Part shown: in pieces, positions 51,661 to 60,399 of the stretch
Numbering within the stretch: position 1 is the first letter of the stretch
Layout of the letters: each line of letters starts with the position of its first letter
Source: Pseudomonas sp. A34-9
GTDB lineage: Bacteria > Pseudomonadota > Gammaproteobacteria > Pseudomonadales > Pseudomonadaceae
Reading direction: 5' to 3'
Length of the DNA: 64,000 bases
Assembly: GCF_029543085.1 (NCBI RefSeq)
Contig: NZ_CP119967.1
Location: forward strand, 3,560,501 to 3,624,500
Position numbers and translations under genes: made by a program
The notes under the pieces: generated by a model
Told to the model about the DNA's origin: nothing
The model's database searches: none
What the model saw: only the letters and a program-made list of their open reading frames with translations

Positions 51661-52203
51661 GCGTCTGCTTTTGGCCGGTAGCAGTCGCCTGCCGACGTCC
51701 GCTTTTGGCCGTGTCCTGCCTATTACGGCTGACCAGGTTGGTTGCAAATCTCACTTCAGATGAAAATCGCTTTCCATCAAGCACAGTCTCTCGATTGCAG
51801 CTTGAAGTCTAGGGCGATTTGAGCCTACCCAGAACGCCAAATAACCGGCCAAATTCGTTTCCGCAAATAAGTGTCCACCCCTTGATTTCAGAGGCCTCCA
51901 GAGCATTAATGAATACCGCCTAGCGGAAACGAATACAAGGTAAGGCATTGAAATATAAAGATTAATCTTCGGACTTGAAAACCGTCGACTGTAACAGGTC
52001 CATGAGTTCGAATCCCATCGCCTCCGCCATCTTATGTACGACAAAGCCCTGATTATTCAGGGCTTTGTCGTTTCTGGGGTTTGAGAAAATCTACGCCCCC
52101 ACTGACGTGTTCCATTACTTTTGTGGACGCGTTCCATAACGAGCTGTGTTTCAGCGACTTTCCCCGGGCGTTCTGCCGCCTGAAAAACCAATCCCCCCCC
52201 CTG
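51661..52203. other. Non-coding end of island 2 with short repeats and att copy 3
   Basis: Two inverse copies of CGGCCAAAAGCGGACG-type sequence lie at 51662-51677 and 51696-51711. About 250 bases without a supported gene follow, then att copy 3 at 51974-52077. The stretch from 52078 to 52203 contains short degraded-looking sequence and the end of the LLM monooxygenase gene. Confidence 0.6.
51974..52077 (+). repeat. att copy 3 (right end of island 2)
   Basis: The 104 bases are identical to 43710-43813. They include 57 bases of the tRNA-Ser 3' end and the downstream terminator hairpin. Five bases upstream (GGACTTGA instead of GGTCTTGA) the tRNA match is lost. This is the outer boundary of the tandem islands. 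Confidence 0.9.
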
Positions 52204-53556
52204 CTACGCTGGTTTCGTGCTTTCGAAGAAGCGATTTCCCACCCGTTGCAGCCCGAGGTTTTCCCGCAGGCTGCGGCCTTCGTAATGGGTGCGGTATAGC
52301 CCGCGCCGTTGCAATTCAGGCACCACCAGATCTACAAAATCATCGATGGCACCCGGGAGATGAGTGAACAGCACATTGAAGCCATCCGCTGCATATTCTT
52401 CATACCAGGTGGCCAGTTCGTCGACGATCTGCGCCGGTGTGCCGACCTGAACCTTATGCCCACTGGCTGACAGGCTGCGCAGCAGTTGCGCGACCGTCGG
52501 TCGCTCGCGACGGATCAGATCGAGCACCAGTTGCTGTCGGCTCTGGTGCCGTTGCGTCGGCGCGAGATGTTCCGGCAACGGCACCACGGCGTGCAATGGC
52601 AAGTCCGACAGATCAATGCCCAGGTCAAGCAGCCAGGACAAGCTCTTGAGCATCACTTCGGGGTCGAGTAGTTCTTGCAACTGCTGGTACTTTTCTTCGG
52701 CCTCGTTGAGGGTTCGGCCGACAGTTGGCGCAATGCCCGGAAAGATCTTCAACTGCCCGACGTGTCGCCCATAGTGCGGCAAACGCTCCTTGAGTCCGGC
52801 GTAAAAAGCTTTGCCCTCCTCCAGGGTTTGCTGAGCGGTGAACACCAGTTCAGCGCTGCGCGCCGCCAGCTCTCGACCCGGGCCAGACGAGCCGGCCTGA
52901 GCGATCAGCGGCCAACCTTGCAGGGGGCGCGGCGCGTTCAATGGACCGCGAACCTGGAAGTGTTGGCCGTGATGCTCAAGCACGTGCATTTTCTCGGTAT
53001 CGAGCCAGGTGCCTGTGACCTTGTCGCGCACAAACGCATCATCGGCCCAGCTGTCCCAGAGCCCTGTTACCACGTCGAAAAACTCTTCGGCCCGGGCATA
53101 ACGATCAGCGTGCGCCAAGGGCTGGGCATGATTGAAATTTTCGCCGCCAATCAAACCGGTTACCAGGTTCCACCCGGCACGACCACCGCTCAGGTGATCG
53201 AGTGAAGCGAACTTGCGCGCGACGTTATAGGGCTCGTTGTACGACGTATTGACGGTGGCGATCAGGCCGATGTGTTCGGTCAACACCGCTAGCGCCGGCA
53301 GTAGCGTCAACGGGTCCCAGCGCAGGCTGTAAGACGTGCGGCTGAGCACCCGTGGATCGAGGTTGCCCACGGCAACATTGTCATTGAGAAACAAGGCATC
53401 GAAGCAGCCTCGTTCCAGCGTTTGCGCGTAGTGCCGATAGCGCTGAAAATTCAGCGAAGCATCGGCATCCGCCTGTGGGTGACGCCAACTGCCACCGTGC
53501 GCCCCGGAGCCGGACAGAAAGGCCCCAAGGCGTATTTGCCCCGTACGTTCAGCCAT
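52204..53556 (-). CDS. LLM-class flavin-dependent monooxygenase (NtaA/SnaA-like)
   Basis: The protein has 450 residues from MAERTGQIRLGAFLSGSGAH. The bacterial-luciferase-type barrel carries LFLNDNVAVG, SYSLRWDPLTLLPALAVLTE, IGLIATVNTSYNEPYNVARK and SGGRAGWNLVTG. This matches FMNH2-dependent monooxygenases of the nitrilotriacetate/pristinamycin-synthase group, which use reduced flavin from a separate reductase. The start overlaps the MFS gene stop by eight bases. In this operon it could N- or C-oxidise a cyclodipeptide, or serve sulfur/nitrogen scavenging with the upstream genes. The sequence does not decide. Confidence 0.88.
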   Translation of the reverse strand: MAERTGQIRLGAFLSGSGAHGGSWRHPQADADASLNFQRYRHYAQTLERGCFDALFLNDNVAVGNLDPRVLSRTSYSLRWDPLTLLPALAVLTEHIGLIATVNTSYNEPYNVARKFASLDHLSGGRAGWNLVTGLIGGENFNHAQPLAHADRYARAEEFFDVVTGLWDSWADDAFVRDKVTGTWLDTEKMHVLEHHGQHFQVRGPLNAPRPLQGWPLIAQAGSSGPGRELAARSAELVFTAQQTLEEGKAFYAGLKERLPHYGRHVGQLKIFPGIAPTVGRTLNEAEEKYQQLQELLDPEVMLKSLSWLLDLGIDLSDLPLHAVVPLPEHLAPTQRHQSRQQLVLDLIRRERPTVAQLLRSLSASGHKVQVGTPAQIVDELATWYEEYAADGFNVLFTHLPGAIDDFVDLVVPELQRRGLYRTHYEGRSLRENLGLQRVGNRFFESTKPA

Positions 53557-54976
53557 GACCCGGCCCTTCTCCGGCGAGTGCCTGCGCCGTTTTTGCCCTG
53601 CGCAGCAACCACGCCACCGAGGCCCAGACACTGAGGCTGGCCACCGCCAGAAACACCATGACCGCACGATAGCCATTGAGGAACGCGCCCGGCACATCAT
53701 CCAGCGGCAGTGCGGAAAAATGATGATAAATCCCGACGCCAACCGCCAACCCGAGACCGCCACCTACGTTGTGCAACGTCATCAGCGACCCCATCGCTAC
53801 CGAACCGACCTGCTGCGGCACCGAAGAAATCCCCAACACCGTCGACGGCCCGAGAATGCTCGCCCAGCCCAGGCCCATGACCACGAACGCGGCCAGGACA
53901 TAGGCCAGGGACGTCTGGCGATCAAAGCCAGCCTGCAACAACGCCGACACCACAAACAGCAGTAACCCGGTCTTGATCAGCAACGCCGGCCCCTTGCGAT
54001 CCACCAACCGCCCCACAAGCGGTGACAATACCGCGACCCCAAGTGTGGTCGGCAACAGCAACAGACCGCTGGCCTGAACGTTTTCGCCGCGAATCAATGC
54101 CAGGTAAAGCGGCATGACAAAAAACGCCACGCAGTAAAACAGCGCCAGGCCGAAACTGGCGGTCACCGCGGCCACGAAGCGCCGGTTGGCGAATAACCGC
54201 AAGTCGATGATCGGTGCCGCGACACGTTTTTCGACCTCAATGAACGCCCAGAGCGCCAGCACCGCCAGACTGATCAAGCCCAGCGTAACCGGCGAACGCC
54301 AACCCCACGCTGCGCCTTGCACGATCACCAGCACCAGGCTTGGCAACCCGACCAACAACAAAATCGCCCCCAGCCAATCAAGCCGGGTGCCTGTCTGCTC
54401 AGCACGGGACTCATCGACGCTGACGCTACAAATCGCCAGGCTGAGCAGCACCAACGGCACGTTAATCAGGAAAATCCATTGCCAGCCGAACGCACTGGTA
54501 ATCACGCCGCCCAATACTGGCCCGATGGCCAGTCCGATGCCATTGACGCCGAACAGCACACCGAATGCCTTGCCTTGTTCGGCGCTGTCGAACGTGCTGG
54601 AAACAATGGCGCCGGACGCGGTGTAGAGCACCGCGCACGCCAGGCCTTGGACGATTCGCGCGGCGATCAACTGGTCGATGTCGCCGACCAGACCGGCCGC
54701 CAACGAAGCCAGGCCAAACAGGCTCAGACCGATGAACAGCACGCGTTTGCGCCCATGCACATCCGCCAGCCGCCCGACCAGCACCATAAAACTCGACAGC
54801 GCCAGAATGAAACCATTGATAACCCACTGCAAACGGTCGACGTCCGCCCCCAGATCCTGCTGCAACGCCGGCAGTGCGGTGTTGACGATGGTGAAATCGA
54901 CGCAGCCCAGAAAACTGGCAATGCTCACGCCGAGCAATGCCCACCATTTGCGTTGCTGTTGCGCAAAAACGCTCAT
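53549..54976 (-). CDS. MFS multidrug-type exporter (DHA2/14-TMS)
   Basis: The protein has 475 residues from MSVFAQQQRKWWALLG. AAGGAG six bases upstream rejects a longer frame. There are about 14 transmembrane segments. DHA2 hallmarks are FTIVNTALPALQQDLGADVD, the loop 2-3 motif VGRLADVHGRKRVL and motif C-like LGGVITSAFGWQWIFLINVP. It is encoded 78 bases after the cyclodipeptide synthase. Such pumps usually export the product of the same cluster and give self-resistance. Confidence 0.9.
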   Translation of the reverse strand: MSVFAQQQRKWWALLGVSIASFLGCVDFTIVNTALPALQQDLGADVDRLQWVINGFILALSSFMVLVGRLADVHGRKRVLFIGLSLFGLASLAAGLVGDIDQLIAARIVQGLACAVLYTASGAIVSSTFDSAEQGKAFGVLFGVNGIGLAIGPVLGGVITSAFGWQWIFLINVPLVLLSLAICSVSVDESRAEQTGTRLDWLGAILLLVGLPSLVLVIVQGAAWGWRSPVTLGLISLAVLALWAFIEVEKRVAAPIIDLRLFANRRFVAAVTASFGLALFYCVAFFVMPLYLALIRGENVQASGLLLLPTTLGVAVLSPLVGRLVDRKGPALLIKTGLLLFVVSALLQAGFDRQTSLAYVLAAFVVMGLGWASILGPSTVLGISSVPQQVGSVAMGSLMTLHNVGGGLGLAVGVGIYHHFSALPLDDVPGAFLNGYRAVMVFLAVASLSVWASVAWLLRRAKTAQALAGEGPGHG

Positions 54977-55054
54977 GGAAACTCCTTGTTCAATTGAATA
55001 AAAACAGCGGTACGGTGGTGCATAACGGCAGGAGCTCACGCTGCGCCGTTTTCT

Positions 55055-55804
55055 TCAAATCGCGATCGCGCCACTCGACCAGTTCGGGTGAATCGCCCCA
55101 GGCAGCGTGAAGGGAATCGGGATCCCGCGTTTCTTGAATTTCAACGGCAACCAGCGCACGCGGTCCGGGCTGTAAGGCTCGATCAGCAGGTCACGGCTGG
55201 TGGCCATCGCGGCGGTCATCTGCTGCGGATACAGCACGTAGTCGTAACCCTCGGCGGCCCATAGCGGCAGGATGATCGGGATTTCTTCGAGGATGTATTC
55301 GCGGCACTGGTTGGCGGCACGCGTGATGTCGGCGTGTTCGTCACGCAATCGCAAACGCTCGGTAAACACCGCGATGGTGCTTTCGATCGCTTCGCGCAAC
55401 TCTTGACGCTCTTGGTAGATCACATTGAGTTGCTGGCGCAGTTCGGCGTATTGGTCGCTTGCCAGTTCCTGGTTCCAGCGGGTGATGTGATAGGGCACGC
55501 GCAAACCGTCGAGAATCTGCTGATTGCGTGCCAGCCAGGCGTCGCCGTCGCGGATGGATGCCGACAGCGCTTCGCCGGGGGATTTGCCGTGCTTGTTATG
55601 GCGCTGCAAGGTGTCGGCGACCACGACTTTGACGTGGCTGAAGCCCGACTGATTGATCAAGTGGATGGTCGAACGCAGCTTTTGGTCTTCGTGATACTCC
55701 TGGCCAACACTGACCGCCAACACCACCCGCTTACCTTCAAATTCGTGCTCTTCGCCACCCTTGTTGAAATAGGCCTTGAGGTTGATTTCCTGTGTGTTGC
55801 TCAT
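55055..55804 (-). CDS. tRNA-dependent cyclodipeptide synthase, XYP type
   Basis: The protein has 249 residues. The catalytic Ser is Ser32 in VVLAVSVGQEYHED, aligned to the AlbC GISAGN segment, with Gln35 at the place of the NYH-type Asn. The second hallmark Y-x3-E is present as Tyr170-Glu174 in REYILEEIPIILP. YVLYPQQM supplies Tyr192-Pro193, the YP of the XYP subfamily (AlbC has YH). These enzymes take two aminoacyl-tRNAs and form a diketopiperazine. The two amino acids cannot be predicted. The gene follows the 2OG-oxygenase stop by three bases. Assignment is by motif alignment from memory. Confidence 0.8.
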   Translation of the reverse strand: MSNTQEINLKAYFNKGGEEHEFEGKRVVLAVSVGQEYHEDQKLRSTIHLINQSGFSHVKVVVADTLQRHNKHGKSPGEALSASIRDGDAWLARNQQILDGLRVPYHITRWNQELASDQYAELRQQLNVIYQERQELREAIESTIAVFTERLRLRDEHADITRAANQCREYILEEIPIILPLWAAEGYDYVLYPQQMTAAMATSRDLLIEPYSPDRVRWLPLKFKKRGIPIPFTLPGAIHPNWSSGAIAI

Positions 55805-55807
55805 GAG

Positions 55808-56584
55808 TTAGCTCCAGTAGGCCAAAGGCTGGTGTTCGCCGTAAAAACCGATAAAGACGCCGAGTGTCACGCGGGTGCTGCTCGCTGAAGGGCGCACCGC
55901 ATGGATCAACCGCGGGTTGAGCAGGATCAGGTCGCCAGGCTCGGGCTTGATCACAAAGTCCGGTGGCGGTAGCAAATGCCGATCGATGCCGTAGGCGCGT
56001 TCGCCACGCAGGCGCTGGTATTCTTCCTCGTCCGGCTCGATACCCCAGATCTCGAGTTCGCCACCGTCCTCGGGGATTTCCAGATAGATGTTGGTCGACA
56101 ACTGCGTGAGCAATTTCGGGTGGTGCCCTTGAGGGGCATTGCGTTCCAGATTGTCAGTGTGTGGTGTCAGGTCGACGCCGCTGCCCTGGAAGCGGGCGAT
56201 GCCGACGAAGCATTTTTGCCCATCCACTTGCAACAGGTGCGCACCGTGGGGCCAGACTTCATCGAGCAGCAAACGCAGCTCGTCGATCGGTGAAGCCAGT
56301 GGCCGGAACAAGTTGCGAATCCGGCGGATGTTGGCGTGGGCCTGAGCGTGATAGTCGGCACGGCTCTGCTCATCCTGGATTTCGATGTAAGCCTTGCCGA
56401 TCCGAACGAATTCCTGCTGCTCGGTAAAGGCGCTGCGCAATTCAGGGCGGAATAAATGATCGCGTGCGACCTGCAAGGTGTCCGGTGGACAAAAGCCTTT
56501 TAGTTGCACGCCATAAGAGCGTTTTTCCACGACATCAAGAATATGCCTTGCTTCAAGTTGGTCGGCAGTAATGACTGTAAACAT
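55808..56584 (-). CDS. 2-oxoglutarate/Fe(II)-dependent oxygenase
   Basis: The protein has 258 residues. GAGGAA six bases upstream supports the ATG. The iron triad is His142, Asp144 (TPHTDN) and His228 (RLIHAVR), and Arg238 (SSTRVTLG) binds 2-oxoglutarate. The double-stranded beta-helix fold lies at about 120-250. It probably hydroxylates or desaturates the diketopiperazine made by the adjacent synthase. In bicyclomycin biosynthesis, 2OG oxygenases act in this way on a CDPS product, but several are used there. Here only one is present. Confidence 0.85.
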   Translation of the reverse strand: MFTVITADQLEARHILDVVEKRSYGVQLKGFCPPDTLQVARDHLFRPELRSAFTEQQEFVRIGKAYIEIQDEQSRADYHAQAHANIRRIRNLFRPLASPIDELRLLLDEVWPHGAHLLQVDGQKCFVGIARFQGSGVDLTPHTDNLERNAPQGHHPKLLTQLSTNIYLEIPEDGGELEIWGIEPDEEEYQRLRGERAYGIDRHLLPPPDFVIKPEPGDLILLNPRLIHAVRPSASSTRVTLGVFIGFYGEHQPLAYWS

Positions 56585-56855
56585 TCAAGCTTCCTCATTC
56601 CCTGGAAGTAACGACGGGACAGACCGGGCAAATCTTTCAAATTGTTTCAAGGCAACCTTAGGTAATTGCCCCAGGCTTGTGAAATATCGTTTATCTCTAA
56701 CTACCCAACTAAAAAACGTATCAAAAATCAGGCAAATAGAGCCCTGCACCGATCCTTGACGATTCGAGCTAAAGATTATTAAAAATACTGATAGTTAAAC
56801 TAAGTAACGCACATTATTCGAATGCTCTAATTGATCACCCTCATTCAAACAGTCA
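56585..56855. promoter_or_regulatory. Probable promoter region of the cyclodipeptide operon
   Basis: This is a 271-base AT-rich gap between the SBP stop and the 2OG-oxygenase start on the same strand. It is the only large gap between the transport block and the synthase block, so a separate promoter is likely. I cannot assign -35/-10 elements with confidence. Confidence 0.4.
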
Positions 56856-57902
56856 TCAATTTGTCACTTCGTTAAATTGCTCATCAAAGTAAGCCGGCGC
56901 ATTAAATGAGTTCTGAATAATGCCTTCCTCTCGATAAAGATCGGCGGTGTGCTGCACATCTTCAACGACTGCTGGCGCAATCGGAATACGATGCGGTACG
57001 GCGAAGCGATTGGAGCGTTCGTGGATCTCCACCGGCAAACCGCTGTAGCCCGCCTGGATTTTCGAGAACGCCTCCTGATGGTGGTTAGCCCAGGCATAGG
57101 CGCGATCGAGCCGTTTGAGCAGGTCACGAATTTGCAGGGATTTGTCACGGATGGCGTTGTCGTTGGCGACCAACAACATGTGCCCGGCAAACAGCCCTTC
57201 GCCACTGACCAGCACCCGCGTGCCGCCTTCCATTTGCACCATGCTGGTGTAAGGATCCCAGGTCGACCAGGCGTCTGCCTGACCGTTGGCCAGCAAGCTG
57301 CGGGACTCGCCGGGTTGCAAAAAAATGAACTGCGCATCACGGCCGTGCAGCCCCGCCGAACGCAGCGCCGCCAGTGCCATGAAATGCCCGATGGAGCCAC
57401 GGGTGGTGGTAATGCGCTGGCCCTTCAGGCTCGCGGCGTCCGTCAGCGGCGAGTGCTGATTGACCACAATCGCCACCGCGGTTTGCGTCACGTTGACCTT
57501 GATCACCCCGACCGTTTTGATCGGCGCTCCGGCCGCCGCCGCAAACACGAACGGCGCGTCCCCAAGGCTGCCGAAATCCACTGCGCCAGCCGCCAATGCT
57601 TCGGCGGTGGGCGCGGCAGCGGCGAACGAGGCGAACTCGATCGGGTAAGGCAGATTCTCCAGTTCACCGGCCGCTTGCAGCAAGATTTTCAGCGACTGCT
57701 TTTGGCTGGAAACACGCAAAGTGTCATCGGCCACGACCGGGGTGCTCAAGCCCGAAATCATGAGCACCAGCATCGACAGCCCGCCGAGTTTTGCAACCGC
57801 GTTACGGGCCTTATCTCCAGCAAGCCGGCACCCACGGATTTGGGTGGCGCCGCCAATATCGTCGGTGAAACGTTCGTTGCCAGCGGATGTGTGTTGGGTC
57901 AT
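56856..57902 (-). CDS. SsuA/NMT1-like ABC substrate-binding protein
   Basis: The protein has 348 residues. An internal signal-like hydrophobic segment ends STPVVADDTLRVSSQKQSL (about 40-60), so the first 20-30 residues may be mis-started. No strong Shine-Dalgarno is seen at this ATG. The ligand domain has GAVDFGSLGDAPFVFAAAAG, TTTRGSIGHFMALAALRSAG and GQADAWSTWDPYTSM, as in aliphatic-sulfonate/taurine-type binding proteins. No ABC permease or ATPase genes are adjacent. It starts three bases after the TonB receptor stop. Ligand is unknown. Confidence 0.8.
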   Translation of the reverse strand: MTQHTSAGNERFTDDIGGATQIRGCRLAGDKARNAVAKLGGLSMLVLMISGLSTPVVADDTLRVSSQKQSLKILLQAAGELENLPYPIEFASFAAAAPTAEALAAGAVDFGSLGDAPFVFAAAAGAPIKTVGVIKVNVTQTAVAIVVNQHSPLTDAASLKGQRITTTRGSIGHFMALAALRSAGLHGRDAQFIFLQPGESRSLLANGQADAWSTWDPYTSMVQMEGGTRVLVSGEGLFAGHMLLVANDNAIRDKSLQIRDLLKRLDRAYAWANHHQEAFSKIQAGYSGLPVEIHERSNRFAVPHRIPIAPAVVEDVQHTADLYREEGIIQNSFNAPAYFDEQFNEVTN

Positions 57903-57905
57903 CGG

Positions 57906-60374
57906 TCAGAACGCCAGGCTGACGCGGCTGTAGTAATACCCGCCGCCCAGACCGTACGGCGAGAACATCCCGTATTCGTAGGTGCCGGCCCAAGCCTTGA
58001 GGCCGATCTTGTCCGGGTATTCATCAAACAGGTTGTTGGCGCCCAACGCCACGGTGAGGTTTTTGGTGACGTCGTAGGCCACGTCGATATCGGTGATCCA
58101 CTTGGCGCTGTAAGTACGATCGTTGGCCGGGATGTTCGAGCCTTCGGTGTACTCGCCGAACCGCGTCAGTTGCAGGTTGGTGGTCCAGTCGCCGACCTTG
58201 TAGTTGGTCGACAGAATCCACTTGTCTTTGGGCGTCGACTTGGTCAGGTCGATCTGTTGCTGCCGGTCGAACAACAGGTAGCTGGAACCTAACCGCGCCA
58301 GGGCTGCCGGGGTGTCGGCCAGGTCACGGATCGTGGTTTTGTTGTGGTTGTAGGCGATGCTCCATTTCGCCGTGCCGTACTCACCAAACGATTGGCTGTA
58401 ATCGGCCACCAGGTCCACACCTTTGGTGCGGGTGTCGGCGGCGTTGGTGTAATACTGGCCGGCGAGGTTCGGCGCCAGTCCGTTTTCGACGAGGATCTGC
58501 GAGACGGCGGCACCTTGCAGCAAACCGGTCTGCAGGATGCGTTTGTCGATGTCGATCAGGTAAAAGTCAGCGGTAAAACGCAGGCGCTCGGCAGGTTCCG
58601 CCGTAAAGCCCAGGCTGTAGTTGCGCGAGGTTTCCGGTTCCAGGTCTTTGGCGCCCAGGGCGATCGCTTCGGCTGAATCCGGACGCATTTGCTTGGTGCG
58701 CACTGAACTGGTGGTGCCGTTGGCGCCGAACTGGGTCACGGTGCTGGTGGTGGAGAAGACACTTTGCGCCAGCGACGGTGCGCGGAAGCCATTGCTGACC
58801 GCGGCCCGCACTGCGTAACCCGGCAGAAACTCGTAACGCGTGGTCAGCTTGCCGCTGGTGGTGTCGCCCACGCCAAGGTTGTACTTTTCATAGCGCCCGG
58901 CCGCACCGACGTACCAGTTGGGCGTGATGTTCAGACCGAAGTCCAGATAGGCCGCTTCGCTGTGACGCTGCAAGTCATAGGCGTCATCCGGTGTTGTGCC
59001 GTTCACCGAAAACAGGCCCGGGTCCGGACGCACGCCGGCGAATCGCCCGACTGCCGGCACATAACTGCCATAGTTGTAGGCGTTCGGTTCGCCCTCCTCC
59101 AGCGCGTACTTCTCCCATCGATATTCGACGCCGAACGAGGTCTCCAGCGGGCTGCTCCAGCCGATATCCAGCGCTTGGGTGAAGTCGAGATTGTTAGTCC
59201 ACTGATCGAAAATCAGATTGCCCAGGTGGAAGTCGTGCTGGCCGTAAGGGCCGTTGGAAATGTTCAGGTTGTTGTCGGTGTCGAGCACCGCGCGATCCTT
59301 GCCGTAGGTACTCGACAGATCCCAATCCCAGTTGCCCAGCGCGCCCTTGGCACCACCGGCCACCTGAAAGTCCACCTCGTGGATTTCCCGTCGCGCCTGC
59401 CCGCCATTGGGGTACGGCGCATCCGGCACACCGTTGAGGCTGGTAATGTCAGTGGGTTTGCGGTGGCCCAGGTCCTTGTTGCTGGTGCGGTAGCTCAAGG
59501 TCGAAAACGAATACAGCTTCAGATCGTCCTGCAACGGCAACTCGGCGTTATAGGCGACGCTGGTGGTGCGATCGCGGCCGAGCCCGTACTCGGTGCCCCA
59601 GCCTTGGCGATTGCTTTCACGCGAGTCGGGTGTGCCGTTGGGCTGATTGAAATACAACTGGCCGGTGGCAGCGCTGGAGCGCTCGTAAGGCTCTTGCAGT
59701 TTGCCGTCCCACGACAGGTTGAAAAAGCCGCCGTTTTCGCCCAGTGCCGAGCCCCAGTTGAACGCCTCATGGCCGGTGGTGCCATCGCCGTCGTAGTACT
59801 GGCCGACGCTGGTGTCGGACGTCAGGCCTTCGGCATTGCGCTTGAGGATGATGTTGATCACCCCGGCAATGGCATCGGAGCCGTACTGCGCCGCCGCGCC
59901 GTCACGCAGCACTTCAATGCGCTCGATGGACGCCGTGGGAATCAGGTCCAGGTCGACCGGCACCGAGGCGTTGCCGACGCGGGCGCCGTTGTTGATCAGC
60001 GCCGAGTTGTGACGACGCTTGCCGTTGATCAACACCAGCACCTGATCGCCGCCAAGGCCACGCATGCTCACCCCGCGCACCAGGAACGCAGTACCGCCGC
60101 CGTTGATGGTCGGTACGTTGAACGATGGCAGCAGGCGCCCGAGCATTTCTTTCAGACCATTCTGACCGATGGTGCGCAGTTGTTCGCTGTCGATCACATC
60201 GATCGGCGCCGGGCTGTCGGTGACGGTACGCTGCTGACTGCCGCGGACCCCGGTGACCACCACGGTGCCCAGGGTTTCATCGGCGGCGAACAGTACGGAG
60301 GGCACCGCCATGCCGAGCAGGCCGAAGCTCAGGGGCGCAGCACCGAACAGGGTTTTATGCAAAATTGAACGCAT
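57906..60374 (-). CDS. TonB-dependent outer membrane receptor
   Basis: The protein has 822 residues from MRSILHKTLFGAAPLSFG. AAGGA about eight bases upstream is adequate. A signal peptide ends VLFAA. The plug domain (about 45-165) has TVVVTGVRGSQQRTV, LIPTASIERIEVLRDGAAAQ and YGSDAIAGVINIILKR. The barrel ends in the C-terminal Phe (RVSLAF). There is no N-terminal signalling domain. It imports a ligand energised by TonB. It is clustered with RidA, an oxidase and a dipeptidase, and the substrate may be a peptide-like or sulfonated compound. Confidence 0.9.
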   Translation of the reverse strand: MRSILHKTLFGAAPLSFGLLGMAVPSVLFAADETLGTVVVTGVRGSQQRTVTDSPAPIDVIDSEQLRTIGQNGLKEMLGRLLPSFNVPTINGGGTAFLVRGVSMRGLGGDQVLVLINGKRRHNSALINNGARVGNASVPVDLDLIPTASIERIEVLRDGAAAQYGSDAIAGVINIILKRNAEGLTSDTSVGQYYDGDGTTGHEAFNWGSALGENGGFFNLSWDGKLQEPYERSSAATGQLYFNQPNGTPDSRESNRQGWGTEYGLGRDRTTSVAYNAELPLQDDLKLYSFSTLSYRTSNKDLGHRKPTDITSLNGVPDAPYPNGGQARREIHEVDFQVAGGAKGALGNWDWDLSSTYGKDRAVLDTDNNLNISNGPYGQHDFHLGNLIFDQWTNNLDFTQALDIGWSSPLETSFGVEYRWEKYALEEGEPNAYNYGSYVPAVGRFAGVRPDPGLFSVNGTTPDDAYDLQRHSEAAYLDFGLNITPNWYVGAAGRYEKYNLGVGDTTSGKLTTRYEFLPGYAVRAAVSNGFRAPSLAQSVFSTTSTVTQFGANGTTSSVRTKQMRPDSAEAIALGAKDLEPETSRNYSLGFTAEPAERLRFTADFYLIDIDKRILQTGLLQGAAVSQILVENGLAPNLAGQYYTNAADTRTKGVDLVADYSQSFGEYGTAKWSIAYNHNKTTIRDLADTPAALARLGSSYLLFDRQQQIDLTKSTPKDKWILSTNYKVGDWTTNLQLTRFGEYTEGSNIPANDRTYSAKWITDIDVAYDVTKNLTVALGANNLFDEYPDKIGLKAWAGTYEYGMFSPYGLGGGYYYSRVSLAF

Positions 60375-60399
60375 GACTAAGATCCTTTTCTGACGGCGC

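Larger units (their letters stand above)
43767..52030. mobile_element. Island 2: integrase-less tandem island
   Basis: The region lies between att copies 2 and 3. It carries aldehyde dehydrogenase, LysR, VOC and small membrane protein genes, a regulator, a PAS-MCP sensor, a diguanylate cyclase and a 49-aa peptide. No integrase or phage gene is visible, so mobilisation would need the island 1 integrase or another in trans. Several intergenic regions contain a short repeat, CGGCCAAAAGCGGACG. Confidence 0.75.

Noticed and set aside
55055..55804. Rossmann-fold tRNA synthetase or NRPS-related protein
   Set aside because: No HIGH/KMSKS motifs or NRPS carrier/condensation motifs. The Ser32, Y-x3-E and YP features fit a cyclodipeptide synthase better.
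58764..60368. Long plus-strand frame opposite the TonB receptor
   Set aside because: Antisense shadow with no start signal. The receptor reading is complete and canonical.
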